In this document: positions 22,581-34,142 of the stretch, piece after piece
Numbering within the stretch: position 1 is the stretch's first letter
Layout: each line of letters begins with the position of its first letter
From: Falciphora oryzae
Taxonomy: Eukaryota > Ascomycota > Sordariomycetes > Magnaporthales > Magnaporthaceae
Assembly (NCBI GenBank): GCA_000733355.1
Contig: JNVV01000008.1
Span: 619,504-683,503 of the forward strand
Direction of reading: 5' to 3'
Length of the DNA: 64,000 nt
Program-made: the position numbers and the translations under genes
Notes under the pieces: generated by a model
Database searches by the model: none
Told to the model about the DNA's origin: nothing
Seen by the model: only the letters and a program-made list of their open reading frames with translations

Positions 22581-23900
22581 TTTGGCTGTACTTTTGGGTT
22601 TGCGTCAATGGCTTGGCTCGTCCTACCTCGGGGAGTTAGTGCGCGAATTGGGAGGGGAGCTGAGTGCCTTTTGAGCAAGTGGTGATGACATGGATGGGGG
22701 CCAACAAAGCGAGCAACTAGCAACGCGGTGTGGCGGATCGGCAGCGGCTACCGCCAGACTAGGAAACAAGAAAGGAGGAAATCAAGCTGAGGACGCGTGG
22801 CGACAAAACGCCGAGCTCGGTCCTGCCCACCACTAATACCAAGTCAAGATAAGGCTCCCCGCACGACATTTGGAGACCTGGACCTAGACCTGACTACTGG
22901 CTTCTTTGTGGATTGACTTACGTGCTTATGAGGCCATGCCAGCCAAGGTTCCGGCGAGAACACCCGCAGCTCTGGAAGGGTCACTGCCGACATCCCAGAA
23001 AGGATGTTCGTTCCATTCCGTCAAGGCTCCTTTCTGCCGTAAAAGGCGCGCATGGTCGTCAGCAAAGAGCTGCGACCGTCCAAAGAAGGAATAGCTGAGG
23101 TCAACCTCCAGCATGATCGCTGCGCGTGCCTGTCTCTTGCGGGAGTTATCAGATCTGTCGTGCCTGGCTCGGCAATGGGGACCAGGGGCTTGGGATCCGC
23201 GGGTGAAATGTCTTGGTATGGGGTCTTTTGGTGGCAGGGGGTGAGGACTGAGGAAGGAATTGGCGAGCCGGGATTTGCTTGTTGCATTGCATGTTTGTTC
23301 GGCTCGAGATCTATCGGATGCGAACATGGAGATGCTCCAAGCTGCAAGCTGTGCTCTGTCACCGCAACTGCTTGGCATTGGGAGCCTGCGTCTACCTAGT
23401 CACTGGTTGAGTGGCAGATTGACGGCATATGTGCTAAAAAGACAAGAAACCAATCAGAAATCCGGACAGGAGTACCATTTCGGGTTTATGCACGGGCAAG
23501 TCCAGGCACAGAACGTTGTGGAACAGAAGCCATAAGAAAGGTGCACGTTCCATTCTTTTTTTTTTCGGCCGAGAAAAGGATCAGATCATAGCACGGCAAG
23601 GGAGGCACAAAAAACCCGATGGAGTTCCCGCGGTCGCACACGATGGGACGGACTATATGGGATAGCAGCCTCGAGCACCAACCTGCTGAGAGAGAGTGAT
23701 ATATATTCAGCCAAACCACCTGTGGCCAACAGCCATAAATTATTGCCAGCTCTAATTTACCCTTTTTCTATTTGCCCCGACTCGGCATATTCTCCCAATA
23801 CCGCCTTGGCTCACCAAGTAAAGTCCAATACCTACCATGGAAGAACCGCCTTGAGGAAATTTATTTATCTTTGCGTTACTAGCAACGACGGTGCCAGCTC
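22581..23900. other. CDF promoter side and gene-free spacer
   Basis: 1.3 kb with no supported gene. The part next to 22580 is the presumptive CDF promoter. Confidence 0.45.
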
Positions 23901-23939
23901 CACATGATATATTGCTTACAGTTTCAAGAAATATGTTGC

Positions 23940-24490
23940 GGTGCGCGTCCTGGGCGCCGCGCCCGTCAACGCCGTCGTGATAGCTTCCCGCAGGTGGTAT
24001 CCCGAGCAGGAGACGCCCTTATAACACGTGCCAAAGCACGGAAAGGCCGTTTCCCTGCTCTTAGCTCTGGGCCCCGAGGATCCCGGCTTCAAAATCCTCC
24101 GGGATCATCCGAGTGCAAGCGCCGGGACACAAGGTCCAAAAAGAGCATTAATAAATCCAAAAAAGATAGATACAGCAAGCAAAAGCTCACTGCCCAACCT
24201 CGAGGGTGGACAGCTACGAAACCTGGTGGTTTACTTCGATCGGAAAAGCTCGCTTACCCAACTTCAAGGGTGGGTAGCTACGAAACCCGGAACCCGGTGG
24301 CTTTTGGTAGTTTACTTCGTATATTTTCGGATAAAATTCGACTCGCGGCCCCAGCGGGGATCGAACCCGGGCACTTGCCCACCACAGGCAAGGCAACGGT
24401 TTAAGGTTTTGGTCTCGGTGCTGAACTGACGCTTCCTCATAACCCGCTACGCCAACATTGAAGTTTGGCGTCCGGGTTCGATGTCTACTG
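23940..24490. repeat. Structured non-coding patch with tRNA-like pieces and imperfect direct repeats
   Basis: This patch differs from its flanks. A 7-bp inverted repeat (GAGCAGG at 24004-24010 with CCTGCTC at 24054-24060) encloses a smaller CGTGC-CAAA-GCACG hairpin. A second hairpin, GATCCCGG/CCGGGATC, lies at about 24079-24107. Two imperfect copies of a 58-76 bp unit lie at 24181-24238 and 24244-24319. They share AGCTACGAAACC and TTTACTTCG and differ by several transitions and an insertion. tRNA B-box-like sequences occur on both strands, GGTTCGATCCC on minus near 24357-24368 and GGGTTCGATGTC on plus near 24474-24485. A tRNA-derived short interspersed element, partly decayed, is the best guess. 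A complete cloverleaf cannot be folded. Confidence 0.45.
24345..24402 (-). pseudogene. tRNA-like 3' half (probable tRNA-derived relic)
   Basis: On the minus strand a 6-bp stem CTTGCC/GGCAAG with a 7-nt loop (24374-24392) is followed by a T-arm-like CCGGG-TTCGATC-CCCGC with four of five pairs. The base before the would-be anticodon is G instead of the universal U, and no matching 5' acceptor or D arm is found upstream. It therefore looks like a relic and not a working tRNA gene. Confidence 0.4.
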
Positions 24491-25492
24491 CACGCTGAGC
24501 GACAGGCTATAAGGCTTGGGCCACAGGGACGGTAGCAGCGAGGGGGGAGGGTTCAGAGGGCCAGGGACCGCACGGTGGACTCCGGGGCTTCTCAACCAGC
24601 CCATCTGCCTTACAACCCTCCGACCAGCAGGCACGATATCTGGGCTCGGCTTCAGGAGGGTCTCAAGATGCTGTCGGATCACAGCTTCCACGGTGCCACA
24701 ACCTCATGGGCATACGACACTTGCTGCGGCGAGTGATGGTGTTTGCCCAACGCAGCGATTAGAGTAAATCCATGGCATGCTTGGTGTTCACGCCTTGCGC
24801 CCCCATCTCGGATCGTGAAGAGATATCGCTACTCGACTGGACGGCGCGGCAGCCCAGCCCACCGACGTATTGGCCCCAGCACCTAACTGGCATTGAAGTA
24901 CCCGTGAAGCTCTTCTTATGTGGTTTCGACCGCTTCTGTTTGGAGCTGTTGGACCATGCCGGGAGGGCATGGCTGGTAGAGACATATAGAGGGGAATGCA
25001 TGCTGAGTTATGTTACATATATCTATTTATCCGCCCCCAAACATTGTCGCCTTTCTAAGCATCGACACTTTCCTAAACATCGACACTTTCCCAACCACGA
25101 GCAAAATTACCCCATCTCGACACATTAGATAGCAACAAAGTCTCTTGATGTATTTGTTTCTAAAAGATGGATACTATCCGTCAAGTATACTGACTGTGTT
25201 GAAGTGCAGTCGGACCAAAGACTCCGTCTCTCCGTGACCTCCTTTGCTGCCTGCCCGATGAGGGGTATCATGCCTTGCCTAGACCTAGATCATCATCCGT
25301 GTTGAAGAACCGAAAACAAAACGCCTGTAATCCCTGCTATGCAGTTAATGCAATATGCTCCTCGCTTAGTTGCCATTGTTGAATGCGACTGGCTCTTCCC
25401 AAAATGCAGCTCTGGAATCGCGAAAAAAAAAAAAGGGTAAAAAAAAAAAAAAAGGACGGATGTGTAGAAGGCCTGATTAGGCTGGGCTCTCT
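24491..25492. other. Gene-free spacer downstream of CAF16
   Basis: 1 kb with no supported gene. It includes two adjacent 19-bp direct repeats at about 25056-25093 (CATCGACACTTTCC core) and two A runs near 25420-25455 in the CAF16 3' flank. Confidence 0.45.
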
Positions 25493-26350
25493 TCACTCGC
25501 CCTTTGACGGCGGGGGGTTAGGCTCAAAACCGTACCCGCCGAGCTCAGCGCCGCTCTGGCCGTACGTCTTGCCCTCGGGCGCCCTCCTGTTCTGGCTGCG
25601 CGGCCCGCGGTCCTTCAAGTCCTGCTCAAGCCAGCCGAGCACCAGCTCGCCCAGCCTGCTATTCCCGGACCCGCTGTCCCCCACACGATCTAGGAACTCC
25701 TGCGCCAGCCCCCACTCGCGCACCGTCCCAACATGCATGTGCACCAGGTGCGTAGGCCAGCCCGCCAGGTTATCAAGAATGTGCGTCGCGTACACGACCG
25801 TCGCGTCCCTGCTCTCCGTCTCGCGGCGCAGCCAGTCCAGGAACTGCGAGCGCGACAGCACGTCCAGGTCGACCGTGATCTCGTCGAGCAGCAGCAGGCT
25901 CCAGGGGCGGACCAGGCCCATGGCCAGCTGGACGCGCCGGCGCTCGCCGTCGGACACGGCGTGCATGCGCCAGGTCGTGTCGACGTCGAGGACGGCGACC
26001 AGCTCGTCGCGCCGGCCCGGGTACGCGTCGCCGCCGACGGACCGCAGGAGCTCGTCGACGCCGATGTCGGTGCGCACGATCGGGTTGAGCACCCACTCGA
26101 GGCCGAGGTACGTGACCCCCTCGGGCGCCTCGGAGAAGGGGTCCACGCCGCCGACGAGGATGGCGCCCGCGGGGGAGAGGCGCTTGCCAGCCAGGAGGCG
26201 GAGCAGCGTGGTCTTGCCGGCCCCGTTGGCGCCGATCAGGCACGTGCGGCTGCGTGAGGGGAGCGAGAGGCTGACGCGCTCCAGGCCGGTGCTGCGGTCG
26301 GGGAATGAGTAGGTCAGGTCTTTGACCTCGACTGTTGGGAGGCGTGTCAT
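25493..26350 (-). CDS. caf16: CAF16-type soluble ABC ATPase (single exon)
   Basis: Stand-alone ABC ATPase of the CAF16 type. In yeast Caf16 associates with the CCR4-NOT and Mediator machinery, so a role in transcription or mRNA control is the family expectation. It is a single exon of 285 aa. Walker A is GANGAGKTT at about residues 38-46, the signature is VSDGERRR and Walker B is LLLLDEITVDLD. The switch histidine lies in VVYATHILDNL. No transmembrane segments are present, as expected for this soluble branch. The family marker GLEWVLNPIVRTDIGV, between the Q-loop position and the signature, supports CAF16 over a transporter subunit. The C-terminal 50 residues are less conserved and end NPPPSKGE. 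Confidence 0.9.
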   Translation of the reverse strand: MTRLPTVEVKDLTYSFPDRSTGLERVSLSLPSRSRTCLIGANGAGKTTLLRLLAGKRLSPAGAILVGGVDPFSEAPEGVTYLGLEWVLNPIVRTDIGVDELLRSVGGDAYPGRRDELVAVLDVDTTWRMHAVSDGERRRVQLAMGLVRPWSLLLLDEITVDLDVLSRSQFLDWLRRETESRDATVVYATHILDNLAGWPTHLVHMHVGTVREWGLAQEFLDRVGDSGSGNSRLGELVLGWLEQDLKDRGPRSQNRRAPEGKTYGQSGAELGGYGFEPNPPPSKGE

Positions 26351-27001
26351 GGTGGCCAGGGATTTGCTTGGCTGCCTTTCTTTGTGGCCTTGGCGAGGTT
26401 TCCTGGGTGGCTGCGGCGTGGTGCAAGAAGCAAAGCCGAGAATCTATTGGGGGTGGAGGGGGCTGACTGAGTCTCGAGCGGGGTGGGAGGAGGTTCGATT
26501 TAAGTGCCGATCCGCCGTGAACTCGGCTACGTCGGCAGCGCCATTTAAAGCCGCCACCAGGCCGGATGCAGCGGGGCTCAGGGGATGTTGGTGGATTATC
26601 GATCTGACCCCTGAAATAGATGGATGGGGTTTCTGCGGGCATGTATAAAATAGGAGCATCCCCAATTGCCCTAGACTTTTCAAGTAAGTCGCCATTACAG
26701 TTTTGACTGGAGGTACGTCCATGCTCTCGTAACTCACTCAATGTGCTGGAAAGTCCTGCCACTCGCCCGGAAGCATCACTAGCCATCATCGCTGTACCAG
26801 CCTTCCGCCGTCACGTATGTTTTCTCAGTGATTAACTGCATGCCGGTCAAATCGCCGTCTTGAGACGAGTGGATGACATGTTGCATGGGTCGTCTGATTT
26901 AGCAAGGGCCAGAGTCTAAAACTTGAGGGGGGATTGCTTCAAGTGTTTCTCCTAAACAGGGAAATAGTGCGAAAGAAAACACATCCGTGCAGACTAACCA
27001 A
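26351..27001. other. CAF16 promoter and MIS6 3' flank
   Basis: 650 bp without a supported gene. The left half is the presumptive CAF16 promoter. Confidence 0.4.
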
Positions 27002-29656
27002 TCACCCCTCCTGACTCTGCGCAGCCCGCGCCCGCGAGCTCATCAGCCCCTTCATAGCCTGGTACAGCAGGTCCGGCACCCCGCCAAACCCCATCCTCGA
27101 CATCTCGTCGAGCACGCCGAGCCGGAACTCCTGCCACGAGACGTCCAGGCCGCCCTCGCGCGCCAGCCGCGCCAGGCTCTGCTGCGACGCCGGCCCCGCG
27201 TGCCGCGCCAGCAGCGGCTCGGCCTCGGCCTCGGCCGCCTCCATCTCGGCCTCCTCGAGGCCCTGCAAGAAGTCGCGCGTCAGCAGGCACAGCGCCGGCG
27301 AGCGGCTGACGCCGTACATGGTCTTTAGCGCCTTGCTTTTATCGCTGCTGCCCTCGTCCTCGGACGCCGCGGCCGCCCAGCGCTCGAGTGCTGAGACCAC
27401 GTCGTCGGCCAGGCCGCAGCCGACGGCGTTCTCGCCCGCCTTCTCGAGCGCCCGCCCGCGCCAGAGGCAGTTGCACGTGTCCATGAAGAACCGGTTGAAC
27501 ACGGCGACCTGCTCGCGCTCGGCGGCGGTGAGCCGGGGCCGCGCCGCGTTCACACCACCGCCACCGCCACCCATGGCGACCTCGAGACCGCGCTTGTAGC
27601 GCGCCAGGACGCCGCAGAGGCCCGAGAGCACGGCGGGCGAGTCCGAGAAGGCGAGCGCGTACAGCACGGCCGGAGGCGGCGCCACGACGCGCATGTGCGG
27701 CATGGCGCGGGGGTCCGAGACGAGCCGTGCGGCGCCGTCGTAGAAGCCGATGATGCGCATGTGTGTCGACGTCGCGGCCGGCGGCGAGTGCTGCTGCACC
27801 AGCGCCAGGCAGAGTTTATTGACGTGCCCAGTCAGCGCTGCTACCGCGTCCGGCGCGTGCCTTGGGATGGCCTCGCTGTGGGAGAGTATCTGCACCGTCC
27901 AGCGCCGGAGCAGAGAGGCGTAAAACTCGAGCAGAGCCAGCTGTGGCTCCGGCGTGTCGTCCAGGACTTTGTTTTCTAAAGGACGGAAATGGCCCTCGTA
28001 GAGCTTTGTGAAGGATCCGAGTGGGATATAAGTCAGAGTGTCTAAAACAACATGTCTTCTGTCCTTTCCGTTCCATGCTGGATAAAGCTGGTGCAGTAGA
28101 CGATCGAATATCGGATGGAGCGCCTATAAGTGGCCGGAATTAGCATCGAGAGCCCCATTTGATTGCCTGGGAGTGGCGGAGACTTTAGCGTACCTGTGTT
28201 TGTTCGGCGTGGTCATGAACAAGTTCGAGTAGGTCAAGAAGAGCGTTGCCGCCATCGGCATGAGCATCGTCGGCTGCGTCGGCGATTGACGAGTCGAGCC
28301 AGTTGCTTATTCTCGCATCAGCGGTGGCGTCCGGCCTTAGTAAAAGCAATTTCTGCAGTAACGGGTCGGCCAGGACGGCCACTAGCTGGTTAGGAAGTTC
28401 GAGTTTCTCCAAGTTCTCGACAAATTGGTCCACGCTGTCGATTTCTTCGATTGTCACCGATTCCTAGAGGACTTATACTCAGCATTTTGACGAGGGCAAG
28501 GCCTATGGAGTGAATCAGTACAGGGCAGTTTACCTCATTGGCGTGCGACGTCTGAACAGGAGGCAGCAGTGTGCCCTTCCGACGATCAGCGTTGTGGTTC
28601 ACCCTAAATCCGTTTCGGGGACCGCTATCGGCCATATGGCGATCCTGACGCAGGCGATGCGCTGCTTGGATCCCTCCAAGCCTCTCTCGCCACTCAGGAT
28701 CGGGGTACTTGATACAACAACTCGTTAGCGGAATCACATCATGGGCCGCGTCTCAAGGAGGAATTTCGCTTGTTGTTATTCGTTGTGGCTGCCACATACC
28801 TTGAATGGGGATGCCTTGCCCCTAGTCATATGGCCAACTATCACTTCGGGATAGTAATTTTTGTATATCCTAAGCAGTCCAACCAGGGAGGGGTCGTGAC
28901 CTGTCTGCCGGGAAAGGTCCAAGCTAGCAAGTATCATAAATCAGCACGATAACTTCGTAGATCGGAACGACCTAGTAAGCCAGGGCACGCTTACATAGAC
29001 TGGATCCTGAACGGCCTGACATGTTTTCGACGAGTGACTAAAGCAAGCAAGTGGCACAGTTGAGGCCTAGGCAGTGCCCATTGTCAGTGTTGCCGGCTCT
29101 GAGGGGCGTGGCCAGCTCTTTTCATACCTTATGGCGGCCGTGTCGAGCAAGTTGAACAACACTGGGTACGACTGGGACAGAACGGCGCGACTGTCGAGGA
29201 CGTGGTAGACCATGACCAGCCACCTGAGCAACAGTGACTGGATCGGCAGCGACGGCTTCAGCTGGCCGTGTCCGAGGGAGCCGACGACGGTGAGGACCAC
29301 ATCGTCAGACACGGGGCCGGCTGGATAGAGGCTCCTGACGAGGGCTCCTAGGCTGGCTTGGTCGAGGTGGTGGCTCGGCGCTGTGATTAGATCGGCGAGC
29401 TGGGCTAGGTCGGCAGGGATTATGCCCCTCTCATACGAAAGCGAGGTGATGCTCTCGATTATGGGCTTGATGGAGATGCCGCGGCGCTTGGTCGGGATCT
29501 TGGAGGCTGCGGCGCTGGTTAGGCCCTGTCTGCATTTGCATCAGGCCGCGTGGCACGCAGGGATGATGGGATGCATGTCTGGACCAGGGGCGACTCACCG
29601 GTGACCAGGTCGTCGAGCAGAGGCCCGAGACTGTGATGATCGTCACTCTCGTCCAT
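27002..29656 (-). CDS. mis6: Inner kinetochore protein Mis6/CENP-I (7 exons)
   Basis: Constitutive centromere-associated network subunit (CENP-I, Mis6, Ctf3), a helical-repeat protein needed for kinetochore assembly on CENP-A chromatin. Exons are 29656-29599, 29506-29128, 29066-28995, 28923-28800, 28707-28534, 28463-28194 and 28123-27002, giving 732 aa. Conserved blocks cross splice junctions and confirm phase: SKIPTKRRG, TRRKHVRPFRIQS, LSRQTGHDPSLVGLLRIYKN, YPDPEWRERL and VENLEKLELPNQLVAVLADP. Others are LHPIFDRLLHQLYPAWNG and VFNRFFMDTCNCLWRGRA. Introns are short (61-92 bp) with GTAAG, GTATG or GTACG donors. The C terminus ends AAQSQEG. The long exon-rich 5' half would be missed by single-frame ORF calling. 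A 4.5 kb spacer separates the start from the next gene, which is divergent. Confidence 0.9.
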
Positions 29657-32600
29657 AGTTGTGCACTAAGATGGGCACTTATGTGTGTGCTGTCTCCTGT
29701 GCCCAGGCCTACTTGTGTACTGTAGATATTTTGTGGTGGAGGCGGCGGGGATGATGGTCCGCTCAGGGCGTCGGCATCATGGCTTAGGCGTTACACGACC
29801 GCGGCTCCCATTTTTCCCGGCGCGCGGCCGATATTGAGCTCGTTTGTCGTGCGCTGCAGGCAGGCGCTGCGGGCTGCAGGGATGGACGTGCGTCGGTACC
29901 GGAAGAGGGCTAGCAACGCCAGATCCGGCGCTCTTGAGGACGGTGTAAACCGGCCGATGCGACATGCACGCAATTTGGTAGGCGGTTTGATGGCAGACGC
30001 GATTTCTCGCGGGGTGTGGGCGACAAGACGCGCTGGCTGGGTCAGGCCATCCAGTTTTAGCACCAGCACCATCAAATGTCCGTGCAGCGGTCCATCAAGG
30101 TGGGTGTCATGGGTGGGCTGAAGATTGATGGTAACGATTGCGACAGGCTGACAGCAGGCACCGACAGTTAGCGGTGGGGGCGGCACGGCACGGTATCGGT
30201 AGCACGCATGAGCACCAGGATGCCGCCAGCTCAGGCCTGAAGGATGGAAAAAGCACGGCCGACGTGCGCTAATTCCGTATTGATGAATCGGTGCATGTCT
30301 AGCAAAGTTCCATGGCTGCAGATGAGACCTCGACCTCGCGCCAAAGTCATAGCATCAAGCCTACCATCGAATTTCCTCCAAGGAAAATTTCAGCGACGGT
30401 ATTGGTCCAAGACATGGCACACTCTGCGACCTTGGCCTGTACCGATAAAAGGTCTCGCAAGACTACCTAGGTGGAGGCATCGAGGCCGAGGCAGGCCGAG
30501 CACGGAGCGGTGCCTCGATCGATCCGCAACCCGTTGATCATGCATTGTTGTTGTGTTTCGCGAAAACGCGGCCGCGTGGGATTGGCCTGGCTGCCGAAGA
30601 TATATGTCCGTTGCCGTCAGGAGTCGAGAAGAACCATGGCCAGGCCTCGCCTCCATGTCCATGGCAGCCGGGCCTGACAATCAATCGGCTCATCCCGCCA
30701 CAACGGGATCCTGTGCCTGGGTGCGCGCGGTTGCCAAAAATGGCAGGTTGTCTCCTCGGTCCAAGCTTCAGTCTGTTTGAGAAGGAAGGCGTTGGAGTGC
30801 TGGCAGTCGCTAGAAGTTTCCTTGACGGAACTCTCATTTTTACCGGCATTGATCTCCACTTCATCGTGCAGCATCAGGCACACCGAAAACTCTGTTGGTC
30901 TGGGCGTGCCCGGTTGGTATGGGTGCATGGCCGTCCATTATTTGGGTCTTGGACGTCATCGGACATGGAGGCAGGCAGGAGCCTTGTTTTCCTGCCTCCT
31001 GCTCTCCGAGCCGAGTCGACTTTGAGGTTGGCCGCAGAGGTGCACTGCAGGAACTAGCTAGGGGCACCATCGGCTATTTCGCGTAAGCTTTGTTTTTCCT
31101 CTTGGTTCTTTGTGTTCCCTCGACTCTGCCGGTTTCGACTCTGGCAGCGGGCGCGCGACAGGGCGGATGGCGCTAGTGCATCACGCCGTAAACTCCTTCG
31201 GAGCAAGCTGCGGGCGGGTGAAAGTGGGCATGTGGGCGGCCAGGGGTTAGGCCCGTGGCTCGGATGGAGGGCCAGTCAGCAGGCGACTTTCACAGGGGGT
31301 TGCTTGCTGCCACACGCAACAGTGAGGCGTGGCACTCTGCACTCTGTCCTGTGTAACCCCGCGCCCGGGCTTTGTTTGTCGTTCGTGTTGCGCGACCACG
31401 GGCGCTTCTAGAAGTAACCGTCATACGAACTGGATAACAGACACCCGCCCGAGCGAGTTAGCTGTCACGCAGGCTAATGGGAAGGCCTGCTGCCGCCCTG
31501 CCCCCGGCTCGCTTGCTGTTACCGCAACACAAACAAGAGCCAGTCCCGTCGTCGCACACGAGTGTTGCACAAGAGCCCGGTCGAGGACACGACCTCCCCG
31601 GTCCTCCGCGTGCCCTAGTCTCCGTTCTTGTTCCTGCCTGTTGTTTCGTCGCACCACCGCAGGCGTCCGACAGCATCTCGAACGGTCCCGTCCAAGCCCG
31701 TTCTCTCCCTCGCAACATTCACATCGCTGCTATAAAACCGCATGTTTACCTATACAGAATGGCTGCATCTTTGGGCTTGCGCAGCCGGCCTCCCTCTCTC
31801 GTCCTCTTTGCCTCCACACCTACCCGAGCTCTGGTGGTGGTGTCCGGTTGCAGGCTGTGCCACCACCCCAAAAGGCAGGCCCCCAAACACACACAACTGG
31901 GCGGCCAATCAGTCGGGGAGGGGTGGCCCTGTCGCGGGACAGGATGATGCAAAAGCCATGCGAGTTCACTGCAGAAACCCATGACTTGTACTGTACTGCG
32001 CTGTCTCTCTGCGGTGACACGACTCATGGGCCGGCAGGGACACCCTCCTGGTTGCCTGCCTGGTCCCTATTAGCTGCTGCCCTGGGGTGCCTGGGCCGCC
32101 TTAGCACGGAATATTGATGGCAGCGGAACGCATCACCGTCTGTTGTCGTCGGCCACTCGGAATGGCGGCCGGCCTGCCGCACTCGGCCTTGTCTGGACTC
32201 CAATATGAGCATCCAGCAGGACCGAGGCAAGCCTCATGCAGCTGCACATCAACCCATCAAAGGACGAGACGAATACGGCCGGCACGGTTGGGCTGAAGCG
32301 CTAGAGGCACATGGCGCTGAGTTTTCGGTGTCAGATAAGGCCGGCCGCACGCCTAGAAACGTAGGCAAAGTTCCTTGCGGGCCCTGCAGCCCTGAGCGGG
32401 CGCGGCGTGTGGTTCGTTGCCCCCAGCTCAGGCACATATTGCCGACTGGATCAGCACGAAAGACGAAGGTGTGCCTCAATCCATGCTGTCCACCCCCGAA
32501 CACGAAACTCGGGCAATCATCCATGGCTTGGAGCCCTTTTTCACCAGCGCTCGCCGCCTTGGAAATCCGCCCCAAAGCATCAAGGATCCAGCCACCCATC

Positions 32601-34142
32601 TGTTCCCTCCATATCAATCCGCATGTGCTTTGTGCGCCGTCTCATATTTTCGTCTCTCCTGATTAGCTGCCGCCCCGCCCCTTTGGTGTCACCGTCCGCA
32701 TCCCTCTCTGTGCGAGGTCGGGAGAATCCCCCGTGGCTCGTTTGCGGCGCGCTTGTGCTCCTAGGGAGAATGGCCGGGTGACAAACGAGCTGTGGTTCCA
32801 GGACGTGGGCCACTGCAGCTGCAGCCTTCGAACCAGCCTGCAAGCCCATGCATCGGGCTTGTGCCGCACACCCTAGGGTACCACCTAGGTGACTGCTGCA
32901 CGCGCCTCTCCTCGAGGGTGACTTCACTGCTGGGCGTGCTCCCTCCCTCTTGGTGCTTCCTCGTTTTTGCCCTACCCGACCCGAGCCGGAGGTTTTACCT
33001 GTCCGCCCAGCTGGGAAGGTAACGCTCTTTTGGTACTTTAACACTAGCTCCCGCCGCGCCCTCCCCCTCGGCAGCCCAATCTTACCGTTCCCACACCAAA
33101 GGAGCCCTGTGGTCTCATTGTTTGCCAAACCAGGGACAAGCGACATCATGTCCACCAGCCTTTGAAAAGGGCCTCGATCCCTGTCACAGTTCCGGCCGGT
33201 CCTACTTCTGGCCTCACTCGCTTCCTCCCCGCACGAGAAGAAAAAGAGTGAAAAAAATACAGGGAAAAAAAAAGAGAGAGATAATAAAATCGAGAGACGT
33301 CAATAATCCCAATCAGCTCTATCGGTTCACAAAAGGACTGTTTTTCTTCTTCTCCTGGGCGTCGTGTGCACCCTTGTCCAACCAGCATCATCACGGCCTC
33401 CACAGCTCAGTGCCGAGTGGGTTACGTCGTCCGTCAACCTCACCGACGCCGTCAACAACCTAACCCAACACAGGACTTTCCTGGGCTCTTCTGCTTCTTG
33501 CTCACGGCCAGATCTACAATCATCACCGCCGCAAGAATCACTCGCAAAATTGAAATCACCCGAGTTTCGCAAGCTATTTGTTGTCGGTTGAGAGGCAGCC
33601 CTGAGAAACAACGCAGGGGGCCGCATATACTGTCATTACCATTACCGTTTTTCATTGCCTGGCGGACTTCTGGAAGGAAGGGAATCTAGCCGTCGCATCA
33701 CCACGCTCCTTCCCGCAGGTGGCCTCTTTGAGACAGCCATGGAGATCCCGAAATAGCGAGATTGGCCCCGATTGTAAGTCCCCTCTTGTCAGCAGAGCTC
33801 GCCTTTTAAGAGGGGACTCTCGCATTCGCACACGACTCAAAAGAGTTAGCGCCCGAGAGGTATACGAAAGGTCAAGTAAAAACTGATCTGACATGCCAGA
33901 CCAGGATCCTCGAAACCGCCGTCTTCTTGCTTTAACCATCTTTTCACCTTTTTTTTCACACTCGTTTTTTCCCTTCCCCTCATTATTATTGGTGTTGTCA
34001 AACACTCCCCCGATCAGGGACAGACCCCGTCCCGCGGGGACACATGAAGCCGGCAGCCCCATACAGCTCTTGAGATATCATGTTCAAGACGGCCCACTGA
34101 TACCGATAGAGCTCCCAGGGCACGTATTGGTTTTCGGAAGGG
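29657..34142. other. 4.5 kb gap between divergent MIS6 and GH3-C/GNAT genes
   Basis: No exon chain is supported. The longest frame (31329-32117 plus, 262 codons) has composition typical of GC-rich non-coding DNA, rich in Cys, Arg, Ser and Thr with no domain. From about 32900 to 34140 the plus strand is pyrimidine-rich with tracts such as CATCATCACGG, typical of long promoters or leaders of filamentous-fungal genes. That suggests a long 5' UTR for the plus-strand gene at 34143. Confidence 0.45.

Noticed and set aside
24345..24402. Functional tRNA gene on the minus strand
   Set aside because: No complementary 5' acceptor or D arm, G in place of the universal U33, and a mismatched T stem. Kept only as a tRNA-like relic.
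24772..25128. 118-codon frame containing ISLLDWTARQ, reminiscent of a bacterial transposase tail
   Set aside because: Only about ten residues match what I remember, the rest of the frame does not follow, and there are no flanking repeats. Chance resemblance is more likely.
31329..32117. 262-codon open frame on the plus strand
   Set aside because: No family resemblance, Cys/Arg/Ser/Thr-rich as expected for GC-rich non-coding DNA, no splice partners, and it overlaps several other chance frames of similar length.
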